The notes under the pieces: generated by a model | The model's input: only the letters and a program-made list of their open reading frames with translations | What the model was told of the DNA's origin: nothing | The model's database searches: none | Assembly (NCBI GenBank): GCA_023458415.1 | Contig: JAEWZO010000020.1 | Span: 1 to 64,000 of the forward strand | DNA length: 64,000 nt | Reading direction: 5' to 3' | Origin: Bacteroidota bacterium | Lineage (GTDB): Bacteria; Bacteroidota; Bacteroidia; Flavobacteriales; Weeksellaceae | Program-made: the position numbers and the translations under genes | Shown: positions 8,037 through 16,833 of the stretch, piece after piece | Layout: every line of letters starts with the position of its first letter | Position numbering within the stretch: the first letter of the stretch is position 1

Positions 8037-8696
8037 ATGCCCGAAAATTCCATTGCTTCCAATTATACAGAAATCATCAAATCGTTGCCGGAACAGGTAA
8101 CTTTAGTCGCCGTTTCGAAAACGCAGCCGGTGGAAAAAATACTTGAAGTATATGAATGTGGACAAAGAGTTTTTGGTGAGAATAAAGTTCAGGAGTTGGT
8201 TGAAAAGCAGCCGTTGCTTCCACAGGACATCAATTGGCATCTTATCGGACATCTGCAAACTAATAAAGTGAAGTATATCGCTCCTTTCGTGGATACTATC
8301 CAAAGTGTTGACTCGGAGAAACTTCTTTCAGAAATCAATAAACAGGCTGAAAAAAATAACCGTATCATAAAAGTTTTACTCCAGGTAAAAATTGCTGAAG
8401 AGGAAACAAAATTCGGTCTGGAACTTCATGAAGCCAAAGAACTTTTTACGGATTATCTCAACGGAAATTTCCCGAACGTGGAGATTACAGGTTTAATGGG
8501 AATGGCAACATTCACCGAAAACGAAAATCAAATCCGAAAAGAATTTACTTTTCTTAAACAGGTTTACGATAAACTTTGTATGCAGAAAAAAATTGACACG
8601 CTTTCTATGGGCATGAGCGACGATTATAAGATTGCCATTGACTGTGGAGCAAACTCTGTCAGAATCGGATCGGCAATTTTCGGAAAAAGAATGTAA
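8037..8696 (+). CDS. YggS/PLPBP-family pyridoxal-phosphate homeostasis protein
   Basis: 219 aa, a single alanine-racemase-like TIM barrel without the C-terminal domain of true racemases. PLP-binding Lys is K28 in LVAVSKTQP. Further family motifs: FGENKVQEL, WHLIGHLQTNKVKYI, SVDSEKL, GLMGMATF, and the C-terminal phosphate-binding stretch LSMGMSDDYKIAIDCGANSVRIGSAIFG. The family binds and buffers PLP and affects amino acid and keto acid balance; it has no confirmed catalytic activity. Transcribed alone from its own promoter, divergent from the two-component operon. Confidence 0.93.
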   Translation: MPENSIASNYTEIIKSLPEQVTLVAVSKTQPVEKILEVYECGQRVFGENKVQELVEKQPLLPQDINWHLIGHLQTNKVKYIAPFVDTIQSVDSEKLLSEINKQAEKNNRIIKVLLQVKIAEEETKFGLELHEAKELFTDYLNGNFPNVEITGLMGMATFTENENQIRKEFTFLKQVYDKLCMQKKIDTLSMGMSDDYKIAIDCGANSVRIGSAIFGKRM

Positions 8697-8796
8697 CATT
8701 CTCAAATCGAAAAAAAAGCGACTTCTTTAGGTATAATTCTTGCTGCAGGTTGAGCAGCTTAAACAAACATAAAAATCTAAAACAAATACCATCAAT

Positions 8797-9981
8797 ATGC
8801 AGAAAATCTTAATTGTAGAAGATGAAAAAGCAATCTCCAGTGTATTGCACAACATACTTTCCGACGAGCTTTCCGATTACGAATTCGTAATTGCTGAAGA
8901 CGGTTTGGAAGGTTATAAACTGGTTGAAAAGGAAGATTTTTCGCTTATCATTTCCGATATTAAAATGCCGAAACTTTCCGGAACAGAACTTCTCAAACAA
9001 GCTCTTCAGCTGAAACCGGACAGTACTTTCGTAATGATTTCCGGCCATGCAGATATCGAAACAGCTGTTGCATGTCTGAAAGAAGGTGCGTACGATTTTA
9101 TTTCAAAACCAATTGATATTCACCGTTTAATTACGAGTGTAAAAAATGCATTGGATAAAGGAGTTCTGCAGAAAACAAACCAGAATCTGAAAACGGAAAA
9201 CACGACACTTAAAAAGAAAGTCAACAAAAAATATCAGATGATCGGCGAATCTGCGCCACTGAAGAAAATTCAGGAGATGATCGACAAAGTTGCTGCCTCT
9301 GATGCACGGGTTTTAATTACAGGACCGAACGGTGCCGGTAAAGAACTTGTTGCGCACGCCATTCATGCGCAGAGTGACCGCAGTAAAGGTCCGATGGTAG
9401 AAGTAAACTGTGCGGCAATTCCTTCCGAACTGATTGAATCTGAACTTTTCGGTCACGTAAAAGGAAGTTTTACCGGAGCCATAAAAGACAAACGGGGAAA
9501 ATTTGAACTTGCCAACAACGGAACTATTTTTCTTGATGAAATTGGTGATATGAGCTTAATTGCACAGGCAAAAGTGCTTCGTGCCCTACAGGAAAGCAAG
9601 GTTTCTCCTGTGGGAAGCGATAAAGAAATAAAAGTGGATGTTCGAGTTTTGGCGGCCACCAACAAAAATATGCAGAAAGAAATTGAAGAAGGAAAATTCC
9701 GTGAAGACCTTTATCACCGTCTTTCTGTAATTGAAATTTATGTTCCGCCTTTGGATGAAAGAAAAGAAGATATTCGGCTTTTGGTAGATCATTTTGCGAA
9801 AGTGATTTCGGATGAACAGGGAACTGCCGTGAAAACTTTTGACGAAAAAGCAATCGATACTTTAAAATCTTTCAGCTGGACAGGAAACATCCGAGAACTT
9901 CGTAACGTTGTGGAACGCCTCATTATTCTTGGCGGAAACCCGGTAAGTGCAGAAGATGTACAGAGTTTTGTGAGAAAATAA
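8797..9981 (+). CDS. NtrC-type sigma-54 activator response regulator lacking a DNA-binding domain
   Basis: 394 aa. Receiver domain 1-120 with phospho-acceptor D54 (LIISDIKMP). AAA+ sigma-54 interaction domain about 148-380: Walker A GPNGAGKE (176-183), sigma-54 contact loop GSFTGA (223-228, the usual form is GAFTGA), Walker B FLDEIG (245-250), and arginine-finger region REDLYHRLS. The protein ends at residue 394 right after NIRELRNVVERL and a short tail, where family members normally carry a Fis-type helix-turn-helix. It may therefore activate sigma-54 promoters from solution, as do the few known activators without a DNA-binding domain. Sensor partner not adjacent. Confidence 0.9.
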   Translation: MQKILIVEDEKAISSVLHNILSDELSDYEFVIAEDGLEGYKLVEKEDFSLIISDIKMPKLSGTELLKQALQLKPDSTFVMISGHADIETAVACLKEGAYDFISKPIDIHRLITSVKNALDKGVLQKTNQNLKTENTTLKKKVNKKYQMIGESAPLKKIQEMIDKVAASDARVLITGPNGAGKELVAHAIHAQSDRSKGPMVEVNCAAIPSELIESELFGHVKGSFTGAIKDKRGKFELANNGTIFLDEIGDMSLIAQAKVLRALQESKVSPVGSDKEIKVDVRVLAATNKNMQKEIEEGKFREDLYHRLSVIEIYVPPLDERKEDIRLLVDHFAKVISDEQGTAVKTFDEKAIDTLKSFSWTGNIRELRNVVERLIILGGNPVSAEDVQSFVRK

Positions 9982-10010
9982 AAAACTTCGAAACATATGT
10001 TTAGAAAATA

Positions 10011-10042
10011 GTTTGCAGTATTTTTGCTGCAAACTTTTTCTT
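10011..10042 (+). terminator. Terminator of the NtrC-type gene, with a promoter-like loop
   Basis: Perfect 8-bp stem GTTTGCAG / CTGCAAAC followed by TTTTTC. The 8-nt loop plus flanking bases reads TATTTTTG (10019-10026), an exact -7 box for the MATE gene that starts at 10054. Confidence 0.65.
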
Positions 10043-10053
10043 TCAGAAAAATC

Positions 10054-11418
10054 ATGAAATTCCTCGATAAAAATTACACGCAACAAACCCTGAAATTGGC
10101 GCTTCCGGTAATGTTAACTCAACTGGGACAGGTTTCAGTGCAGCTGTTCGACAACATCATCGTGGGAAATCTTTTGGGAGCCAATGCATTGGCTGCAGTT
10201 TCTTTGGGCAACGCACTTTTTATTTCGGTTTTTATTTTCGGACTTGGAATTTCTTTTGCCATTCCGCCATTGGTTTCGGAAGCACACTCCCGAAATAATC
10301 ACAGCCGGATTAACTCTGTTTTCCGGCATGGTTTTGTGCTGAATCTGACAGTTGGTTTTGTTCTGATGCTGCTTCTGTTAGGCTTTGTTCCGCTGCTCCA
10401 TCACTTAAATCAACCACCGGAAATTATTCCCGACACTCAGGATTTTCTTTTCGTGATGGCTTTCAGTATTCTTCCGTTTATGGCATTTCAGACGTTGCGC
10501 GAAGTTTCTGAAGGTTTGGGTTATACGATTGGAGTTACCAAAGCTACGATCATTGCTAACGTCATCAACATCGCCCTGAATTATGTCTTTATCAAAGGTA
10601 TGTTTGGATTTCCGGCGATGGGCGTAAAAGGTTCTGCGTTGGCTACGCTAATTTCCAGAATTTTCATGATGATTTTCCTTTTCTATGTAATGCGGAACCA
10701 TCCGGTTACCAAAAGATATATTCAGGAATTCACCCTGAAATTTGATCTTTTCAAAAAAGTGATGTTCAACAAAATGCTGAAACTTGGATTACCTACTGCA
10801 CTACAAATGTTTTTCGAAGTTACCGCTTTTGCAGCAGCAGCATTTATCTGTGGACTGGTTTCTGCAAAAGATATCGCCTCACATCAGATTGCACTTAGTA
10901 TGGCTTCATTCACGTTTAATCTTTGCATAGGGTTCAGTGTAGCTTCCACAGTTTTGGTTGGAAGGAAATTGGGCGAGAAAAACTTTGTTGAATTACGAAA
11001 AATAGGCATCAATAACCTGAAAATTACATTTATCTATATGATGATATGTGGTTTGATCTTCATATTCGGACGCCATGTTTTGCCTACATTTTTCACTCAG
11101 AAAGAAGATGTAGCCGTAATTCAGCTCGCTTCGCAGTTATTGGTTATCGCAGCTTTATTTCAGCTTTCCGACGGAATTCAGGTAACGGCATTAGGAATTC
11201 TTCGCGGAATTCAGGATGTGAAAATCCCGAGTTATCTTACCTTTATCGCCTACTGGATTATTACCATTCCTTTAGGATATCTTCTTTGTGTAACCCTTGA
11301 AATGGGCGCCTTTGGAATGTGGATTGCATTAGGGTTGGGACTTACAGTTTCTGCCATAATGCTTGTGGTAAGATTCCTTAAACTTTCTTCAAAAAAAATA
11401 AACAATTATGCAGGTTGA
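10054..11418 (+). CDS. MATE-family efflux transporter
   Basis: 454 aa from the ATG at 10054 (MKFLDKNYTQQTLKLALPVM). A longer frame from 10024 adds residues encoded by the terminator region and is not likely. Twelve hydrophobic segments in two six-helix halves. Family marks are LALPVMLTQLGQVSVQLFDNIIVGNLLGANALAAVSLGN at the start and the internal repeat LGLPTALQMFFEVTAFAAAAFICGLV. Exports organic cations or drugs using Na+ or H+ gradients; substrate unknown. Its 3' end overlaps the next gene by 11 bp, suggesting co-transcription with the GNAT/nitrilase fusion. Confidence 0.92.
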   Translation: MKFLDKNYTQQTLKLALPVMLTQLGQVSVQLFDNIIVGNLLGANALAAVSLGNALFISVFIFGLGISFAIPPLVSEAHSRNNHSRINSVFRHGFVLNLTVGFVLMLLLLGFVPLLHHLNQPPEIIPDTQDFLFVMAFSILPFMAFQTLREVSEGLGYTIGVTKATIIANVINIALNYVFIKGMFGFPAMGVKGSALATLISRIFMMIFLFYVMRNHPVTKRYIQEFTLKFDLFKKVMFNKMLKLGLPTALQMFFEVTAFAAAAFICGLVSAKDIASHQIALSMASFTFNLCIGFSVASTVLVGRKLGEKNFVELRKIGINNLKITFIYMMICGLIFIFGRHVLPTFFTQKEDVAVIQLASQLLVIAALFQLSDGIQVTALGILRGIQDVKIPSYLTFIAYWIITIPLGYLLCVTLEMGAFGMWIALGLGLTVSAIMLVVRFLKLSSKKINNYAG

Positions 11419-12910
11419 TATACGAAAACTTTTGCTGGACGATTATGATGAACTGGCCGAAGTAATGAAAAAATCTTATCCCGAAATGAATGACATTTGG
11501 GATAAAAGAAATATTCAGAAACTTACCTCTATCTTTCCCGAAGGGCAAATTTGTATTACCGTTGACGGAAAAATTGCAGCTGCTTGTCTTTCAATTATTG
11601 TTCAGTACGAGCTTTATGGTGATGATCACACTTATGCCGAAATTACCGGAAACGGATCTTTCAACACGCATTACGGTTCCGGAAATGTTTTGTACGGTAT
11701 CGAAATGTTTGTAGATCCGGAATTCCGATCGCTGCGTTTGGGAAGAAGACTTTACGATGCACGAAAAGAACTTTGCGAAAAACTAAATCTAAAATCTATC
11801 ATTATCGGTGGGAGAATCCCGAATTATCACAAACACAAAGACGAATTAAGTCCACGACAGTATATTCAACAGGTGAGAAAAAAGGAAATTTACGATCCGG
11901 TTCTTACGTTTCAGATTTCCAATAACTTCTCACCGATTCGAATTCTCAAAAACTATTTACCGGGAGATATTTCTTCGCAGGAGAATGCCGTGCTGCTTCA
12001 ATGGAATAACATTTACTACAGCAAAAAGCCAAATACGATGCAGGATTCTGTGGTTCGGCTCGGTTTGGTGCAGTGGCAAATGAGGCATTTCGGAAGCTTG
12101 GATAAATTCTTCGAACAGGTTGAATTTTTTGTGAATGTAACCTCCGATTACAAATCTGATTTTGTGCTGTTTCCCGAACTTTTCAACACGCCTCTACTTG
12201 CGCCGTTTAATCATCTGTCCGAACGTGAAAGTATGTACAAACTCGCAGAACTGACCGAGGAAATAAAAGAAAAAATTTCGGATTACGCTGTGAGTTACAA
12301 CGTGAATATTATTTCCGGGAGTATGCCGATTGTGGAAAATAATGAGCTTTACAACGTAAGTTATCTACTTCACCGCGACGGAAAAATTGATGAATACCGA
12401 AAAATTCATATCACGCCGAACGAAAGAAGATACTACGGAATGAAAGGCGGCAACGAAATTAAGGTTTTCGATACCGACTGTGGAAAAATCGGTTTGGTGA
12501 TCTGTTACGATGTGGAGTTTCCGGAACTGCCAAGAATTTTGGCGGAACAGGGAATGAAAATTCTTTTTGTTCCATACCTAACCGACACGCAAAATGCCTA
12601 TACAAGAGTTCGCCACTGCGCCGCTGCAAGAGCCATTGAAAATGAATGTTACGTCGCAATTGCCGGTTGCGTCGGAAATTTACCGGGTGTAAACAATATG
12701 GATATTCAGTTTGGTCAGGCTGCAGTTTTTACGCCTTCTGATTTTGCTTTTCCTTCGAATTCGGTGAAAGGTGAAGCAACTCCAAATACGGAAATGACCC
12801 TAATTGTAGATGTGGATCTAAATCTCCTAAAAGAACTTCATCATTACGGAGCTGTACAAACCATGAACGACCGCCGCAACGATCTTTACAGCGTCGAGTT
12901 GAAAAACTAA
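11408..12910 (+). CDS. Fusion of a GNAT N-acetyltransferase and a carbon-nitrogen hydrolase (nitrilase superfamily)
   Basis: 500 aa. N-terminal GNAT-like domain (about 1-190), including YGIEMFVDPEFRSLRLGRRL, where the acetyl-CoA binding loop R-x-x-x-x-G-R is visible. C-terminal nitrilase-like domain (about 213-500) with a complete Glu-Lys-Cys triad: E257 (LFPELFN), K332 (YRKIHI) and C366 (LVICYDVEFPE). Such fusions are known in Bacteroidetes and other bacteria, usually annotated as bifunctional GNAT/carbon-nitrogen hydrolase proteins. The natural substrate is not known; an amide or N-acyl small molecule is likely. It overlaps the MATE exporter gene by 11 bp, so the exporter might handle the same compound. 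Ends at a shared terminator. Confidence 0.9.
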   Translation: MQVDIRKLLLDDYDELAEVMKKSYPEMNDIWDKRNIQKLTSIFPEGQICITVDGKIAAACLSIIVQYELYGDDHTYAEITGNGSFNTHYGSGNVLYGIEMFVDPEFRSLRLGRRLYDARKELCEKLNLKSIIIGGRIPNYHKHKDELSPRQYIQQVRKKEIYDPVLTFQISNNFSPIRILKNYLPGDISSQENAVLLQWNNIYYSKKPNTMQDSVVRLGLVQWQMRHFGSLDKFFEQVEFFVNVTSDYKSDFVLFPELFNTPLLAPFNHLSERESMYKLAELTEEIKEKISDYAVSYNVNIISGSMPIVENNELYNVSYLLHRDGKIDEYRKIHITPNERRYYGMKGGNEIKVFDTDCGKIGLVICYDVEFPELPRILAEQGMKILFVPYLTDTQNAYTRVRHCAAARAIENECYVAIAGCVGNLPGVNNMDIQFGQAAVFTPSDFAFPSNSVKGEATPNTEMTLIVDVDLNLLKELHHYGAVQTMNDRRNDLYSVELKN

Positions 12911-12928
12911 AACGTGATTATAATAATA

Positions 12929-12960
12929 AAAATCCCTTTCAAAATATTGAGAGGGATTTA
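12929..12960. terminator. Bidirectional terminator between convergent genes
   Basis: Stem AAATCCCTTTC / GAGAGGGATTT (one T-G pair), loop AAAATATT, A/T-rich on both sides. Serves the + strand fusion gene and the - strand TonB receptor. Confidence 0.8.
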
Positions 12961-12981
12961 TTTTTATGATGAACAAATATT

Positions 12982-15384
12982 TTAAAGTTTGAATTCCAGT
13001 TTTACATTAAAGAAGCGTCCTGTTAATCGTACCGGAACAGGATAATTAATTCCGGAATTCACATCGTTTACCCATTGGTTGGCAATTGTATTATTGATGT
13101 TGAAAGCATTGAAAATCTGAACACCTAAAGTTAGCTCTCTGAAATTTCTCCAGAAATCTCCGCTCGCTCTGTTATCTTTTTGGTCAATGAAAACTTTTGA
13201 AAGTCCGATATCTACACGCTTATAAGAAGGCAATGTTCTTCTGAACTGATAAGGATCTGAAAAAATCGCTGCACCATTCGGTAAACCATTTGCGTAAACC
13301 AACGTAAGATTCACTCTCATGCTTGGAAATTTCGGCATATAATCCTGATAAAACATCGAGAAACGGAAACGCTGATCGGTTGGTCTCTCAATTTTTCCGC
13401 GGTTATCGATGTCTTCAAAAACTCTTGCGTAACTTGCAGAAATCCAGGAATCAACACCCGGAACAAACTCACCGAAAAGTCTTGTATCCAAACCGTAAGC
13501 GTAACCTTCAGAATTATTTTTTCCTGTGTAGCGAATCCTCACATTGTCCAAATAATATGGAATTAAACGGTCGAATTTTTTATAATACGCTTCTGTTGTA
13601 AGTTTAAAAGGACGATCAGCCATTTCAAATTCATAGTCATTGGCAAGAATTACCTGTACCGAACGCTGCGATTTGATATCTGGATTAAACGATCCGTCCA
13701 AATCTTTAATTTCTTTGTAGAATGGCTGCTGATAATAAATACCTGCAGAAAGTTTAAAAAGCATATCTGCATTCCAGTTCGGTTTTATCGCAAACTGTGC
13801 CCGTGGCGAAATGATAGTTTCATCATTAAAACTCCAGTGCGAAGCACGAACTCCGGCGTTCACAAAAACACGGTTATCGCCCCAGTAAAACTTCTTCGAC
13901 ATTTGTGCATAACCCGACATTCTTGTGGGTTCGATGTGATTATCTCCGCTGATTAGATAACGTAATCTCAAATCTGACGGATCCAAAGTTCCCGGATTTG
14001 GAAATTCTCTCGGAATACTGTAACCTAACGAATCTACAATCTGCCATTCATTGGTGAAATCGCGAAGGTTTTCTTTTTCGAACTTCATTCCCACCTCGAA
14101 ATCTGTATTCACATCCGGTGAAAATCTTGTTTTGAACTGTGAACCGAAAGTTTTTACCAATAAATCGTTTCTTGCATGATCGATCTGTCCGCCAACATCG
14201 TACGAAGTAACCGGTTCTCCGGTAACCGGATCAAAAGTTTGTAGCATGTAAGCTGAAGCGATGCTGTAGTACTCTCTTTCGCGGTTTTGGTAAGCAAAAT
14301 TATCCAGTGTAAACTGCCATTTGCTGTTCGGCTTATAGTTGATGGAAGTGGTTCCCATCATATTTTTGTACTGATCATCTTCTTTACCGTTGTAGAAAAC
14401 TGTCAGTTTTATTGGCATTTGCAAACTTCCGAATTCAACATCTTTCTGGCGCGGTACCATTTCGTAATCATTTTTAGACCAGTAACCGATGAAGGAAATG
14501 TTCCATTTAGAATTGATGTTATAATTAATGTACGACTGAAAATCCATGTACTGCGGATTGAAGTCTGTATCTTCATTCAGCGTGTTAAGAACGAGATTGG
14601 TATTTCTGTAACGTCCCGAAAAAAGAGCTGAAAGTTTTTTATTCTTTGATGCAAAACCTGTCGAGAGTCTTCCTCCAATTAAACTGGCCTCACCGGCAAT
14701 TTCAAATTTTGTAGGTTGACGGTAATAAATATTCAGTGCGGAAGACATTTTATCACCGTACTTAGCTTCAAATCCACCAGCAGAAAAATTAATAGCATGC
14801 ACCATATCCGGATTGATGATACTCATCCCTTCCTGCAACGAATTTCTGATAAGAAACGGACGGTAAATCTCAACATCATTAATATAAATAAGGTTCTCGT
14901 CGTAATTTCCGCCACGAACCATATATTGCGAAGAAAGCTCTGCATTGGAGTTTACCGAAGGTAAAGTCTTCAACATTCCTTCGACTCCACCCGAAAGTGA
15001 AGCAACTTGCTGCGCCTGTTGGGAAGAAATTTCTACCGAAGTTAAGTCGGTCACTTTTGGTTTCCCTCTTTTCTGAAAAACCACTTCTTCAATCTGAGTT
15101 TCACGCACAGATTTTACGAAAAGAACATTAACATTCTGCACTCTTGGAGAAGTTTTTATACTTTTCGAAAATCCTCTGAATCCTTCTTTCTGAACGGAAA
15201 GCTGTTGCTCAGAATCAGCCAATGGGATTTGTACAAAACCATTAAAATCAGTAGAAAAACTCTGATTGTTATACTGCACACTGGCCTCATTTACGGGACT
15301 TCCGTCCTCATCCAAAACCTTCAGATTAATTTGAGAAAATGCCAAAAACGGCACAAGCAGAAGGAGTGATAAAAGTTTTTTCAA
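12982..15384 (-). CDS. TonB-dependent outer-membrane receptor with N-terminal carboxypeptidase-like domain
   Basis: 800 aa. Signal peptide MKKLLSLLLLVPFLAFSQ, then a CarboxypepD_reg-like Ig domain (about 19-90: INLKVLDEDGSPVNEASVQY). A plug domain follows with GGVEGMLKTLPSVNSNAELSSQYMVRGG and ENLIYINDVEIYRP. The long C-terminal barrel is rich in alternating aromatic strands and ends with FNVKLEFKL. Start codon is a TTG at 15384; no in-frame ATG fits before the upstream TAA. It takes up an unknown large substrate using TonB energy. No SusD partner lies next to it, which argues against a polysaccharide locus. Confidence 0.92.
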   Translation of the reverse strand: MKKLLSLLLLVPFLAFSQINLKVLDEDGSPVNEASVQYNNQSFSTDFNGFVQIPLADSEQQLSVQKEGFRGFSKSIKTSPRVQNVNVLFVKSVRETQIEEVVFQKRGKPKVTDLTSVEISSQQAQQVASLSGGVEGMLKTLPSVNSNAELSSQYMVRGGNYDENLIYINDVEIYRPFLIRNSLQEGMSIINPDMVHAINFSAGGFEAKYGDKMSSALNIYYRQPTKFEIAGEASLIGGRLSTGFASKNKKLSALFSGRYRNTNLVLNTLNEDTDFNPQYMDFQSYINYNINSKWNISFIGYWSKNDYEMVPRQKDVEFGSLQMPIKLTVFYNGKEDDQYKNMMGTTSINYKPNSKWQFTLDNFAYQNREREYYSIASAYMLQTFDPVTGEPVTSYDVGGQIDHARNDLLVKTFGSQFKTRFSPDVNTDFEVGMKFEKENLRDFTNEWQIVDSLGYSIPREFPNPGTLDPSDLRLRYLISGDNHIEPTRMSGYAQMSKKFYWGDNRVFVNAGVRASHWSFNDETIISPRAQFAIKPNWNADMLFKLSAGIYYQQPFYKEIKDLDGSFNPDIKSQRSVQVILANDYEFEMADRPFKLTTEAYYKKFDRLIPYYLDNVRIRYTGKNNSEGYAYGLDTRLFGEFVPGVDSWISASYARVFEDIDNRGKIERPTDQRFRFSMFYQDYMPKFPSMRVNLTLVYANGLPNGAAIFSDPYQFRRTLPSYKRVDIGLSKVFIDQKDNRASGDFWRNFRELTLGVQIFNAFNINNTIANQWVNDVNSGINYPVPVRLTGRFFNVKLEFKL

Positions 15385-15403
15385 TGCGTTGAGATTTGAT
15401 GGA

Positions 15404-15411
15404 TAAAGATA
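15404..15411 (-). promoter_or_regulatory. -7-like box TATCTTTA of the TonB receptor gene
   Basis: One mismatch from TAnnTTTG, 19 nt before the TTG start at 15384. Supports that start. Confidence 0.35.
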
Positions 15412-15417
15412 AAAAAA

Positions 15418-16227
15418 TTAGAGAATTGATTCTCTTACGCGCGTAAGCTTTTGAAGAAGATCTTCCAGTTTGTCCAACTGAAGCATATTTGCTCCGTCGG
15501 AAAGTGCGCACGAAGGATCCGGATGTGTTTCGATGAAAAGTCCGTCTGCTCCTACTGCAATTCCAGCTTTGGCGATTGTTTCAATTAAATCTGGTCGGCC
15601 GCCGGTAACTCCGGAGCTTTGGTTAGGTTGCTGCAGTGAATGAGTAACATCCAATATTACCGGAGCGTAATTCTGCATGGTTGGAATTCCGCGGAAATCT
15701 ACCACCAAATCGGTATATCCGAAAGAATTTCCTCTTTCAATAATTGCAGTTTTTTCATTTCCGGAATCGGTTACTTTCTCCACCGCAAATTTCATCGCTT
15801 CCGGCGAGAGAAACTGTCCTTTTTTCAAGGTTACACATTTTCCGGTTTTGGCTGCAGCGACGAGTAAATCGGTCTGTCTTACGAGGAATGCAGGAATTTG
15901 CAGAACATCTACATAATTTGCCGCGAGCGCTGCGTGTTCGTTTTCGTGGATGTCGGTAGTGACCGGAATATTAAAGGTTTCACTAACTTTCTTCAGTATT
16001 TCCAATGATTTTTCTTCACCAATGGTCGTAAAACTGTCAACTCTGGAACGGTTGGCTTTTTTGAAGCTGCCTTTAAAAATATACGGAATTTTGTATCTGT
16101 CAGTAATTTCGATGACTTTTTCGGCAATGTTCAAAGCCATTTCTTCGCCTTCGATAATGCACGGACCGGCGATGAGGAAAAAGTTCTGGGAATTTTTGTG
16201 ATGGATATTATCTAAAAACTGAATCAT
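15418..16227 (-). CDS. kdsA: 3-deoxy-8-phosphooctulonate synthase (Kdo-8-phosphate synthase)
   Basis: 269 aa, normal length. Condenses phosphoenolpyruvate with arabinose-5-phosphate to give Kdo-8-phosphate, the first step to the Kdo of lipopolysaccharide inner core; cytoplasmic. Visible family motifs: LIAGPCIIEGEE, FKGSFKKANRSR (substrate phosphate binding), TDIHE, KKGQFLSPEAM, and near the end DVTHSLQQPNQSSGVTGGRP and FIETHPDPSCALSDGANML. A TACCTTTA -7-like box with TTG 20 nt upstream lies 4 nt before the ATG, so the message may be leaderless. The TonB receptor lies downstream with its own promoter-like box. Confidence 0.96.
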   Translation of the reverse strand: MIQFLDNIHHKNSQNFFLIAGPCIIEGEEMALNIAEKVIEITDRYKIPYIFKGSFKKANRSRVDSFTTIGEEKSLEILKKVSETFNIPVTTDIHENEHAALAANYVDVLQIPAFLVRQTDLLVAAAKTGKCVTLKKGQFLSPEAMKFAVEKVTDSGNEKTAIIERGNSFGYTDLVVDFRGIPTMQNYAPVILDVTHSLQQPNQSSGVTGGRPDLIETIAKAGIAVGADGLFIETHPDPSCALSDGANMLQLDKLEDLLQKLTRVRESIL

Positions 16228-16231
16228 GTTT

Positions 16232-16239
16232 TAAAGGTA
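16232..16239 (-). promoter_or_regulatory. -7-like box TACCTTTA of kdsA (TTG 20 nt upstream)
   Basis: Located 4 nt before the kdsA ATG at 16227, with TTTTG in the -33 position. Confidence 0.45.
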
Positions 16240-16258
16240 GATTTAAAGCCGAAAGTTA

Positions 16259-16801
16259 TCAAAATTTTTTGACGATTTTATCAATCGTATTGATATTTCT
16301 TGAGGTGATTTTTGCCTTCAGATCTTTTCTGCCAAGGATTTTCCCGAATGTAGAATTCAGTGTGTCACCTTTCGGAATTTTCCAGTAAAAATTTGTACCA
16401 ACGGTTTTTGCTTCTTCACCTTCAGTATGAATACTTTCGTTAAAGATTTTCTGCAGATGAGTTTCTTCCCCAAGTAAAGTTACAAACGTATACACATGAA
16501 AGTTTTCAGCAGTAATAAAAGGATTATTGGTTAAAATTTCGTTCACTTCACCATCAGTTTTTATGAACAGAAATGCGTCATAATTAAAAGATTCGGAAAG
16601 ATCTTTCTCCAGATTTTCCTTTAAAGTCTCTGGGCTTTTCTCTGAACTGAAGATAATATTCCCTGTCGCAAGAACGGACTTTACGTTTTTCATTCCGGCT
16701 TTTTCAAAAACCTGAACAACATCCGCCATTTTCATTGGTCTTCCGCCGGTATTCACGCCACGCAAGAATGCGCAGTACTGCTGAATTTCTTTCATAATCA
16801 T
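16259..16801 (-). CDS. DUF1697 family protein
   Basis: 180 aa (178 if the second Met at 16795 is the start). Matches the DUF1697 pattern: QYCAFLRGVNTGGRPMKMADV at the N-terminus, VKSVLATGNIIFSS in the first third, and the conserved end KAKITSRNINTIDKIVKKF, all highly typical. Function of the family is unknown; it is a small two-lobed alpha/beta protein. It starts just after the terminator of the DUF2723 gene, so it must rely on read-through or a promoter inside that gene's 3' end. Its stop is about 30 nt from the kdsA start. Confidence 0.9.
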   Translation of the reverse strand: MIMKEIQQYCAFLRGVNTGGRPMKMADVVQVFEKAGMKNVKSVLATGNIIFSSEKSPETLKENLEKDLSESFNYDAFLFIKTDGEVNEILTNNPFITAENFHVYTFVTLLGEETHLQKIFNESIHTEGEEAKTVGTNFYWKIPKGDTLNSTFGKILGRKDLKAKITSRNINTIDKIVKKF

Positions 16802-16812
16802 TTTAATAAAAA

Positions 16813-16830
16813 AACGGACCGAAGTCCGTT
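16813..16830 (-). terminator. Terminator of the DUF2723 gene with UUCG loop
   Basis: Minus-strand sequence AACGGAC-TTCG-GTCCGTT followed by T's. The extra-stable UUCG tetraloop makes this a confident terminator. Confidence 0.85.
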
Positions 16831-16833
16831 ATA

